Shown here piece after piece: positions 16,858-23,718 of a stretch of 34,233 bases of DNA. The number at the start of each line of letters is the position of its first letter. Position 1 is the stretch's first letter. This DNA comes from Limibacillus sp. (lineage in GTDB: Bacteria; Pseudomonadota; Alphaproteobacteria; Kiloniellales; CECT-8803). The translations under genes were made by a program, and so were the position numbers. The stretch is taken from contig JARRJC010000019.1 in the NCBI GenBank assembly GCA_037379885.1, positions 1 to 34,233 on the forward strand, given 5' to 3'. Below the pieces are notes generated by a model. It worked only from the letters and a program-made list of their open reading frames with translations, was not told the origin of the DNA and did no database searches.

Positions 16858-17556
16858 TCACGCGCTGCCGGCGGGCGCGTCTTCGCCGACCAGGATCACG
16901 TGGAGGCGCTTGGGCCCGTGCGCGCCCAGCAGGATGGTCTGCTCGATATCGCCGGTGCGCGACGGCCCGGTGATGAAGTTCAGCGTGCGCGGCATGACAT
17001 CCTTGCCAAAGCGCTGGCGCAGGCGGTCCCAGACCTCCTCATAGGGCCCGACGATCTCGTCACGGCGCAGCACCACGATGTTGGTCTCCGGCAGGAAGTT
17101 GAGCGTGGTGGCGCCCTCCTCTCCCGAGATCACCGCCAGCGTGCCGGTCTCTGCCACGCCCGCCAGCGCGCGCGTCACGGAGACGGGATCGTCGCCCTGG
17201 GCGCGCCCGAAAGCGGTTTCCAGAAGCTTCTGGTCGGCCCAGTCCAGGCCCTTCAGGTCCGCCGCCGGGGTGATCTTGACCTGGGGTGGCAGGTTGCGCG
17301 CCTTCAGGTACCCGGCGACCGCCCCGGGAACCTCGTCCAGGCTGGCGACCTCGTCGATGGTGGTCTGCACCTGTTCGGCCATGGACTTGAAGAGGGCGGT
17401 CAGATCGGCGGGCGCGCCCTGGCTGCGCTCCGGCACGATGACGCGCTCAGGCTTGGCGAGGCGCGCCTCCACGGCCTGCCGCCGCGCGCCGTCCTCGTCC
17501 GACACCTTCAGGGAGCGGCGGAGGGCGCCCAGGATCTGATCGCGCGCGCCGCTCAT
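16858..17556 (-). CDS. lutC: Lactate utilization protein C (LUD domain)
   Basis: Third component of the LutABC iron-sulphur system that oxidises L-lactate to pyruvate. The 232-residue protein has the LUD fold: GVAETGTLAVISGEEG, TLNFLPETNIVVL and FITGPSRTGDIEQTILLGAHGP, the last being the hallmark C-terminal segment. ATG 17556 overlaps the lutB stop by four bases. It lacks iron-sulphur motifs, as expected. Confidence 0.92.
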   Translation of the reverse strand: MSGARDQILGALRRSLKVSDEDGARRQAVEARLAKPERVIVPERSQGAPADLTALFKSMAEQVQTTIDEVASLDEVPGAVAGYLKARNLPPQVKITPAADLKGLDWADQKLLETAFGRAQGDDPVSVTRALAGVAETGTLAVISGEEGATTLNFLPETNIVVLRRDEIVGPYEEVWDRLRQRFGKDVMPRTLNFITGPSRTGDIEQTILLGAHGPKRLHVILVGEDAPAGSA

Positions 17557-18986
17557 GCCGCTTTCCTCCGCTTCTTCTGCTCTTCGGCCCAGAGCTGCTG
17601 GAAGGTCTTGCCCTCCGGCGCGGGGAAGTCGCGGTACTTGGTCCAGCCCCCGGCCAGCGGCAGGCGCGAAAGACGGCCCTTGGAGCCCGCCATCGCCCTC
17701 AGGACGCGCGCCGCCATGCCGGTCGCGAACTGATAGAGCGCCGGGCGGGTCGCGAAGAAGCGCCAGAAGGAGAGGCCCTGCCGGACGGTCGCGGGCGAAA
17801 GGTGCTTCTCGAACTCGCGCTCGCGCCAGTGGCGCATCATCTTGGGCAGCGGAATGCGCATGGGGCAGACCGACTCGCAGCGCCCGCAGAAGGTCGAGGC
17901 GTTGGGCAGGTGGCCGCTCTCCTCCACGCCGATCAGGCTGGGGGTCAGGACCGCGCCCATGGGTCCGGGATAGACCCAGCCGTAGGAATGCCCGCCGACG
18001 GAATGGTAGACCGGGCAGTGGTTCATGCAGGCCCCGCAGCGGATGCAGCGCAGCATCTCCTGAAACTCCGTGCCGAGCATTTTCGAGCGGCCGTTGTCCA
18101 GCAGGATGACGTGGTACTCCTCCGGCCCGTCCAGGTCCTCGGCGCGCTTGGGCCCGGTGGAGAAGGTGGTGTAGCTGGTGAACTCCTGCCCTGTCGCCGA
18201 GCGCGCCAGGACGCGCAGGATCGCGGTCGCGTCCTCCAGCGTCGGGACGACCTTTTCGAGAGAGGCGATCACGATGTGGACCTTGGGCAGCGACTGGGTG
18301 AGGTCGCCGTTGCCCTCGTTGGTGACGATGATGGAGCTGCCGGTCTCCGCGATCAGGAAGTTGGCGCCGGTGATGCCGACGTTGGCGTCCAGATACTTCT
18401 GCCGCAGGATCGAGCGCGCCTCGGCCACCAGGCTCTCGGGCTCCGTCAGGTTGCGGTCTTCCGGCAGTTCCCGGTGCACCCGGCGGAAGTCGGCCTCGAC
18501 CTGATCGCGGCTCAGGTGCACGGCGGGCGCGATGATGTGGCTGGGCGGCTCCTTTCGAAGCTGGATGATGTACTCGCCCAGATCGGTTTCCACGACCGTC
18601 AGGCCGTCCTTCTCCAGATGGTCGTTGAGCGCGATCTCTTCGGAGATCATGGACTTGCCCTTGGTGACCGTCTTGGCCCCGGCGGCGGCGCAGATGCTGC
18701 TGATCGCCGCGCGGGCGTCTGCGGCGCTGGCGCACCAGTGCACCTTCCCCCCGGACTCGGTCACCTTCGCCTCGTAGCGCTCGAGATAGAGGTCGAGGTG
18801 TTCCAGCGTGTGGTTCTTGATGTCGCGCGCGGCGTCGCGCAGCGCCTCGAACTCGGGCAGCTTGGCGGCCACGTCCGCGCGCTTCTTGATGAAGCCCTTG
18901 CGGACATTGCCCAGGGCGCGCTGCAGCTGTTCGTCCTTGATCGCGCCGGAGGAGCGGTTCTTGAAGTCGTGGCTTTGCGATTCCAT
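17553..18986 (-). CDS. lutB: Lactate utilization iron-sulphur protein B
   Basis: A 477-residue LutB. The N-terminal two thirds are a LUD domain (KTVTKGKSMISEEIALND, GITGANFLIAETGS, VTNEGNGDL). Two 4Fe-4S motifs follow: CIRCGACMNHCPVY and CGRCESVCPMRIPLP. The C-terminus is a LutB-type tail (FPAPEGKTFQQLW). It passes electrons in lactate oxidation at the membrane face. ATG 18986 follows lutA by 12 bases; it overlaps lutC by four. Confidence 0.94.
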   Translation of the reverse strand: MESQSHDFKNRSSGAIKDEQLQRALGNVRKGFIKKRADVAAKLPEFEALRDAARDIKNHTLEHLDLYLERYEAKVTESGGKVHWCASAADARAAISSICAAAGAKTVTKGKSMISEEIALNDHLEKDGLTVVETDLGEYIIQLRKEPPSHIIAPAVHLSRDQVEADFRRVHRELPEDRNLTEPESLVAEARSILRQKYLDANVGITGANFLIAETGSSIIVTNEGNGDLTQSLPKVHIVIASLEKVVPTLEDATAILRVLARSATGQEFTSYTTFSTGPKRAEDLDGPEEYHVILLDNGRSKMLGTEFQEMLRCIRCGACMNHCPVYHSVGGHSYGWVYPGPMGAVLTPSLIGVEESGHLPNASTFCGRCESVCPMRIPLPKMMRHWREREFEKHLSPATVRQGLSFWRFFATRPALYQFATGMAARVLRAMAGSKGRLSRLPLAGGWTKYRDFPAPEGKTFQQLWAEEQKKRRKAA

Positions 18987-18998
18987 GCCTCGCCCCCT

Positions 18999-19766
18999 CT
19001 ACTTCCGCTCTTCGCCGATCGCGGGCGTGTCGGTCATGCCGGCCAGCACCTCGGCGACGTGGCGCGCCTCGACCTTGGAGCCGGAGCGCTTCAGCTTGCC
19101 CGCCATGTTCATGAGACAGCCGAGATCCCCGGCCAGGAGCAGTTCGGCCCCGCTCGCCTCGATATCCCCGGCCTTCTTGCCGACGATCTCGTTCGAGATG
19201 TCGGGGTACTTGACGCAGAAGGTGCCGCCGAAACCGCAGCAGACCTCCGGCTCGTTCATCTCGGTCAGCTCCAGGCCCTCGACCGACGCCAGCAGACGGC
19301 GCGGCTGCGCCTTCACGCCCAGTTCGCGCAGGCCGGAGCAGGAATCGTGATAGGTGACCTTGGCCGCCAGCTTCGCCTCCACCGAGGTCATGCCGCGCTG
19401 GTCGACCAGAAAGGAGATCAGCTCGAAGGTCCGCCCAGCGAGCGCTTCGGCCCGGGCGCGCCATTCCGGGTCCCCGGCGAAGAGAGTGGGGTAGTGGTCC
19501 TTGATCATCGCGCCGCAGGAGCCGCTGGGAGCGACCACGTAATCGTAGCCCTCGAAAGCCTCGATGGTCTGGCGGGCCAGCGCCTCGGTGTCCTTGCGGT
19601 CGCCCGAGTTGTAGGCCGGTTGCCCGCAGCAGGTCTGGCTGCGCGGCACCTCGACCCGGCAGCCCGCGTCTTCCAGCAGCTTCACCGAAGCAAAGGCGAC
19701 GCTGGGGCGCAGCATGTCGATCAGACAGGTGACGAAAAGCCCGACGCGGGGCTGGTCTTGGCTCAT
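18999..19766 (-). CDS. lutA: Lactate utilization protein A (CCG-domain protein)
   Basis: A 255-residue protein with the two cysteine-rich CCG domains that bind a non-cubane cluster in heterodisulphide-reductase-like proteins: SQTCCGQPAYNSGD near residue 45 and EVCCGFGGTFCVKYP near 175, plus APSGSCGAM and TYHDSCSGLRE. It is the first gene of lutA-lutB-lutC. AGAAGGG lies about seven bases before ATG 19766. A GntR-type operator is found 35 bases upstream. Confidence 0.94.
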   Translation of the reverse strand: MSQDQPRVGLFVTCLIDMLRPSVAFASVKLLEDAGCRVEVPRSQTCCGQPAYNSGDRKDTEALARQTIEAFEGYDYVVAPSGSCGAMIKDHYPTLFAGDPEWRARAEALAGRTFELISFLVDQRGMTSVEAKLAAKVTYHDSCSGLRELGVKAQPRRLLASVEGLELTEMNEPEVCCGFGGTFCVKYPDISNEIVGKKAGDIEASGAELLLAGDLGCLMNMAGKLKRSGSKVEARHVAEVLAGMTDTPAIGEERK

Positions 19767-19800
19767 GGGTCGCCCTTCTCCTTCGCGGTCACTCCGAGAA

Positions 19801-19811
19801 TGGTATGACCA
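19801..19811. promoter_or_regulatory. TGGT-N3-ACCA operator upstream of lutA
   Basis: A perfect palindrome, TGGTATGACCA, lies 35 bases before the lutA start codon in the 75-base gap between lutA and mltA. This is the core recognised by FadR-subfamily GntR repressors, which include the lactate-responsive LldR and LutR. Position within the lut promoter region fits repression lifted by lactate. No GntR gene occurs in the window, so the regulator would be encoded elsewhere. Confidence 0.65.
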
Positions 19812-19841
19812 CTTTTCAAAAGCAAGACCGGCCCCGGCTCA

Positions 19842-21134
19842 TCAGCTTCCAGCCGGTCCCGCGGTCAGGCGGGCCGCCGCGGCCTCGGGCAGGAGCAGCC
19901 AGTAGCGGCCCTTCTCCTTCATGCGGCCCGCGCGGGCCAGCGCCGGTTCGCCCTTGCCGAAAAAGAAGTCGCCGCGCACCCCGCCGGTGATGGCGGCGCC
20001 CGTGTCCTGCGCGATCATCAGGCGCTGGAAGACCAGGTCTTCCTGGGCGCTCTCGGTCTGAAGATAAAGAGGTGCGCCCAGCGGCAGGTAGGCGCGGTCG
20101 ACGGCCAGCGACCGTTCGGGCGTCAGCGCCACGCCCTGCGCGCCGATCGGGCCTTCGCCCTCCAGCAGGCGGAAGAAGATGTAGCGCGCATTGCGCTCCA
20201 TCAGCTCGCGGGCCCGCTCCGGGTTGGCGCGCAGCCAGTCCCGGATCGCCTGCATCGACATCTGGTCGCGCGGCACCTCGCCGCTTTCCAGGAGGGCCCG
20301 GCCGATGGCGTAGAATTCATGCCCGTTGTTGCCGGCATAGCCGACCCTCTGTTCGCCGCCGTCCGGCAGCGTGACCACGCCCGAGCCCTGCACCGATAGA
20401 AAGAAGGCGTCCACCGGGTCGGCCAGCCAGAGAACCTCCAGCCCCCGCCCCTCCAATGCGCCGTCGTTGATCGCCGCGCGCGGGTGATAGGGCAGGAAGC
20501 GCTGGGCCTCGACCCGCCCGACCAGCGTGCGGTCCGGCAGGTCCTCGCCGAAGTCGCTGAGGTCCAGGCTGATGAGATCGTCCGGAACGTTATAGAGCGG
20601 CACCGGATAGCCCGGCCCCTTCTCCAGGCTGCCGTTCAGGGTGGCTTCGTAGTACCCGGTGATGATGCCCCAGGGCTCCCCGCCGCTTTCGACGGCGAAG
20701 GGCTGGAAGTGGGTTTCGAAGAAGGCCCGGGCGCTGGCGGGATCGCCTGGCGGCGGCAGCCATTCGCAGACGCTAAGCCAATCCGCGACGGTCAGGCCCA
20801 GCGCCTCGGGCTTCTGCGGCCTCTCAGGGGGCAGGGAGCGGAACTTCTCGCAGGAGCGGGCGAAAGCGGAGAGCGCGGCGCCCATCTCGTCGTCTTTCCA
20901 ACCGGGCAGCGCTTCGAAACCGACCGGCGAGAGCGAAACCTCGCCGCCCGGCCCTTCGATCACGAAGCCCTGGCCGGTCGGGGTTTCGGTTTCCTGTTCC
21001 GGGCTTGCCTGGCCTTCCTCTTCCGCCGTCTCCTCCGCTTCCTCGCCGCAGGCCGACAGCGTGAAAAGCGCCAGGAAGGCGCAAAGGATCAGACGGCGAA
21101 AGGGTTTGCGGTCGCGCTCAGTCTTGGTCGCCAT
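19842..21134 (-). CDS. mltA: Membrane-bound lytic murein transglycosylase A
   Basis: A 430-residue outer-membrane lipoprotein that cleaves peptidoglycan glycan strands. The signal peptide ends FTLSAC (lipidated Cys), followed by a Glu-rich linker. The MltA domain shows IITGYYEATLNGS and later the 3D domain with LMIAQDTGAAITGGVRGDFFFG, which carries the catalytic Asp. ATG 21134 is preferred because it puts the signal peptide close to the start; it overlaps the end of the Tim44-domain gene by 17 bases. A GTG or other start further up (to 21197) would add a non-signal-like extension. Confidence 0.92.
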   Translation of the reverse strand: MATKTERDRKPFRRLILCAFLALFTLSACGEEAEETAEEEGQASPEQETETPTGQGFVIEGPGGEVSLSPVGFEALPGWKDDEMGAALSAFARSCEKFRSLPPERPQKPEALGLTVADWLSVCEWLPPPGDPASARAFFETHFQPFAVESGGEPWGIITGYYEATLNGSLEKGPGYPVPLYNVPDDLISLDLSDFGEDLPDRTLVGRVEAQRFLPYHPRAAINDGALEGRGLEVLWLADPVDAFFLSVQGSGVVTLPDGGEQRVGYAGNNGHEFYAIGRALLESGEVPRDQMSMQAIRDWLRANPERARELMERNARYIFFRLLEGEGPIGAQGVALTPERSLAVDRAYLPLGAPLYLQTESAQEDLVFQRLMIAQDTGAAITGGVRGDFFFGKGEPALARAGRMKEKGRYWLLLPEAAAARLTAGPAGS

Positions 21135-21843
21135 CGGTGGCGACGAGGGTCCAGTTGGGATCGCGGGATTTGGTGTTGCGCGCAAAGGTCCAGACATCCG
21201 TGATGGTGCTCACCGCGTTGGGATCGCCGTCGAGAATACGGCCCTCGGCGTCTTTTAGCACGTTGATCTGCTCGGATACGAAGGTGACCGTCACCGAAGC
21301 CGTGCGGTCGCGCATCTCGGCATCGGTGATCTCGGCTGAGCGGATGCCGACGAAGGTGGTCTCCAGCGTTTCCTTGTTGGCCTCGCGCTCCTTGATCGCG
21401 CCGGAGAAGTCCTCGAAGACGTCGCGGGCCAGAAGCGGGCGCAGCGTCTTCTGATCGCCCTTGGCGAAGGCCGTGATGACCATCTCGAAGGCGGTGCGCG
21501 CGCCGACCAGGAACTCTTCCTTGTCGAAGGAACTGTCGGCCAGCGCGATCTGGGTGAGCGCGTGGTCGATCGGCCCGCCGCTGTCGCCCTCGCTCATGGC
21601 GGCGTCGGCCGGGCCCTTGTCCGCCCTGGCCGTCTTGTTGCGGTCCGGCATGGCGATCACGGAATCATCGCCCTTGGACTCAGGTTCGCCTTCGCGCGCC
21701 TTATCCTGATTCTCCTTGAAGGGGTCGCGGCTCGGCTTGTCTTCGAAACCCGTTCGCGTTCCGAGAACGGAGCGCAGACGAAAGAAGATAACCGCCGCGA
21801 CGACGGCCAGGATCAGTATTGACGTTAAGTCGAAATCACCCAT
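21118..21843 (-). CDS. Tim44/TimA-domain membrane protein
   Basis: A 241-residue protein with an N-terminal membrane helix (SILILAVVAAVIFFRLRSVLG, residues about 7-27) followed by GTRTG, an acidic disordered linker and a C-terminal Tim44-like domain (AFEMVITAFAKGDQKTLRPL, VFEDFSGAIKERE, ITDVWTFARN). Bacterial relatives are called TimA and may be ancestral to the mitochondrial import motor protein; the bacterial role is poorly known. ATG 21843 places the helix at the start. It precedes mltA as in many alphaproteobacteria. Confidence 0.88.
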   Translation of the reverse strand: MGDFDLTSILILAVVAAVIFFRLRSVLGTRTGFEDKPSRDPFKENQDKAREGEPESKGDDSVIAMPDRNKTARADKGPADAAMSEGDSGGPIDHALTQIALADSSFDKEEFLVGARTAFEMVITAFAKGDQKTLRPLLARDVFEDFSGAIKEREANKETLETTFVGIRSAEITDAEMRDRTASVTVTFVSEQINVLKDAEGRILDGDPNAVSTITDVWTFARNTKSRDPNWTLVATDGDQD

Positions 21844-21965
21844 GGGGTTGCGCTGGGGCTCCCTTGCTCCCAAGTTCCTGCCAAGACTTTAATAGCCTTC
21901 TCCGGAGCGCGGCTTGGCTTTCGCGGCTCCCCAACAAATAAGAAGTGAAGCCGGAAAGGGCAAGG

Positions 21966-22484
21966 ATGCCGCTTCTAATCCTCCTTCTCATCATCATCGG
22001 CCTTCCCCTGCTGGAGATCGCGATCTTCATCCAGGTCGGCGAGGCCATCGGCGTGACCGCAACGCTGGCCGCCGTGGTTCTGGGCACCATCGTGGGGGTA
22101 ACGGTGGTGCGCGCGCAAGGGGTGGGCGTCTTTAATCGCCTGCGCAGGCAGGTGGATGCCGGCGAACCGCCCGAGCGCGAGCTCTTCGACGCCTTCTGCC
22201 TGCTGCTGGCCGGGTTCTTCATTCTGATCCCCGGATTCTTCACCGACACCCTGGGCGTGCTGCTGTTGCTGCCGCCGGTGCGCGGCTTCCTGATGGGCGG
22301 CGTGGCCAAGGTCGCGCGCCAGCGCGCCGAAGCGCGGGGCCAGGGACATACCCGCAGCTACCGGACGCGCGAGGGCGTGGTGATCGAAGGCGAGTATGAA
22401 GAGCTCGACGAAGGCCGTGGGCCGTCCGGAGACGACAAGGGCTCCAGCGGTCAAGATGGCCCGGGTCCGGGGCGGCTGCCGTGA
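21966..22484 (+). CDS. fxsA: FxsA-family membrane protein
   Basis: A 172-residue inner-membrane protein. Two N-terminal helices (PLLILLLIIIGLPLLEIAIF and ATLAAVVLGTIVGVTVV), then DAFCLLLAGFFILIPGFFTD and a fourth helix LGVLLLLPPVRGFLMG match FxsA, linked in E. coli to exclusion of phage T7 by F plasmid. The cytoplasmic tail is polar. ATG 21966 is chosen over GTG 21945 because GGAAAGGG lies a few bases upstream. It diverges from the Tim44-domain gene and its stop overlaps the next start (GTGA). Confidence 0.9.
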   Translation: MPLLILLLIIIGLPLLEIAIFIQVGEAIGVTATLAAVVLGTIVGVTVVRAQGVGVFNRLRRQVDAGEPPERELFDAFCLLLAGFFILIPGFFTDTLGVLLLLPPVRGFLMGGVAKVARQRAEARGQGHTRSYRTREGVVIEGEYEELDEGRGPSGDDKGSSGQDGPGPGRLP

Positions 22485-23008
22485 TCCTGCTGCGCCACGC
22501 CCAATCCCACTTCAACGTCCACTTCGCCAAGACCCGACAGGATCCCGGCATCGTGGATCCCGAACTGACCGACGAGGGGCTGCTCCAGGCCGAAGCGGCG
22601 GCGGAGGTCCTGCGGCACCTGCCGGTCAAGCGGATCCGCGTCAGTCCCTACACGCGCACGCTACAGACGGCCAGCATCCTGGCGGAGCGGCTCGATCTGC
22701 CGGTCACGGTCGATAGCCTGATCCGGGAGCGGGCCTTTTTCACCTGCGATATCGGCTCGCCGCGATCCGACCTCCAGGCGCGCTTTCCGAAGATCGACTT
22801 CGGCGATCTGCCGGAGCGCTGGTGGCCGGAGCCGGAGGAGACCGAGGAAGAGCTTCTCGAGCGCTGCGGGCGCTTCCGCCGATCGATGGCGGACAGCGGC
22901 GACTGGACCGATTGGCTGGTGGTCTCGCACTGGGGATTCATCCGGGGCCTGACCGGCGAGGGCGTCGCCAACTGCACCCATCTGAGGTTCGATCCCACCC
23001 TGGCGTGA
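22481..23008 (+). CDS. Histidine phosphatase-superfamily protein (phosphoglycerate mutase-like)
   Basis: A 175-residue phosphatase-fold protein. The catalytic His is in ILLRHAQSHFNVHF (residues 2-15), arginine and surrounding residues in VSPYTRTLQTASIL, and the second His in VVSHWGFIRGLTG. LTDEGLLQAEAAAEVL fits the family helix. Whether it acts on a sugar phosphate, a nucleotide or a protein cannot be told. The GTG start overlaps the fxsA stop by four bases, so the two are coupled and share the terminator at 23058. Confidence 0.87.
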   Translation: MILLRHAQSHFNVHFAKTRQDPGIVDPELTDEGLLQAEAAAEVLRHLPVKRIRVSPYTRTLQTASILAERLDLPVTVDSLIRERAFFTCDIGSPRSDLQARFPKIDFGDLPERWWPEPEETEEELLERCGRFRRSMADSGDWTDWLVVSHWGFIRGLTGEGVANCTHLRFDPTLA

Positions 23009-23057
23009 TCTTGCAAGCCAGGGGGGCTCGTGCTAGCAGAAACCGCGATTTCGCCCC

Positions 23058-23083
23058 GACGCCCAGCGGCGCGGGCGTCTTTT
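23058..23083 (+). terminator. Rho-independent terminator after fxsA and the phosphatase gene
   Basis: A perfect seven-base stem, GACGCCC (23058-23064) with GGGCGTC (23073-23079), an eight-base loop and four T residues. It separates the fxsA operon from secB. Confidence 0.7.
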
Positions 23084-23115
23084 AAGTGAACGTCAGAGAA
23101 AAAAGAGAGATCAGG

Positions 23116-23652
23116 ATGGCCGAAGACAGCAACGGCGCGGATCAGAACGCCCCGGCAGGCGCCGCCGCCACCGGACAGGATGCGGACCCCAAGAAGACCG
23201 GCGCGCGCTTCGTCATCTCCAGTCAGTACGTGCGCGATTTCTCCTTCGAGAACCCCAACGCGCCGCAGATCTACGGCCTCCTGAAGCAGCAGCCCAAGAT
23301 CGCCGTCAACGTGGACGTCAACGCGCGCAGCTTTCCTGACAACTACTACGAAGTGATCCTCAAGGTCTCCATCGACGCCAAGGCCGAGGACAAAGCGGCC
23401 TTCATGATCGAGCTGGAGTACGCCGGGCTTTGCCAGCTCAATGGCGAGCTTGAAGAGGCGATGAAGCAGCACATCCTGCTGGTCGAGGTTCCGCAGAACC
23501 TCTTCCCCTTCGCCCGCGCGATCCTCTCCAAGGCGAGCCAGGATGGCGGCTTCCCGCCGCTGCTTTTGAGCCCCATCGACTTCCGCGGCATGCTGGTGCG
23601 TCAGGCCGAAGCGGCCCGCGACCAGGCACCAGCCCCGGAAGGAGAGGCTTGA
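23116..23652 (+). CDS. secB: Protein-export chaperone SecB
   Basis: A 178-residue cytosolic chaperone that keeps precursors unfolded for SecA. After an Ala/Asp-rich N-terminal tail of about 35 residues it shows SSQYVRDFSFENPNAPQIY, LEYAGLCQLNGELEEAM, HILLVEVPQNLFPFARAIL and PPLLLSPIDFRGMLVRQ, the classic SecB segments. ATG 23116 with AGG upstream is preferred to GTG 23086. Confidence 0.95.
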   Translation: MAEDSNGADQNAPAGAAATGQDADPKKTGARFVISSQYVRDFSFENPNAPQIYGLLKQQPKIAVNVDVNARSFPDNYYEVILKVSIDAKAEDKAAFMIELEYAGLCQLNGELEEAMKQHILLVEVPQNLFPFARAILSKASQDGGFPPLLLSPIDFRGMLVRQAEAARDQAPAPEGEA

Positions 23653-23678
23653 GCCCGGCGCTTCACCCATAAGCGGGC
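23653..23678 (+). terminator. Hairpin directly after secB
   Basis: CGCTT (23659-23663) pairs with AAGCG (23671-23675), extended by GCC/GGC outside a small bulge, starting at the base after the secB stop codon. There is no T-run, so this may be a stability hairpin or a weak terminator. Confidence 0.3.
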
Positions 23679-23718
23679 AGCGTCTAGACTGACCCTGGTT
23701 TCAGGGGAGAGGCCGCCC

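Noticed and set aside
17802-19808. Long rightward open frame (668 codons) across lutA and lutB
   Set aside because: Antisense to clear lutA and lutB sequences with iron-sulphur motifs intact; the frame has no recognisable domain.
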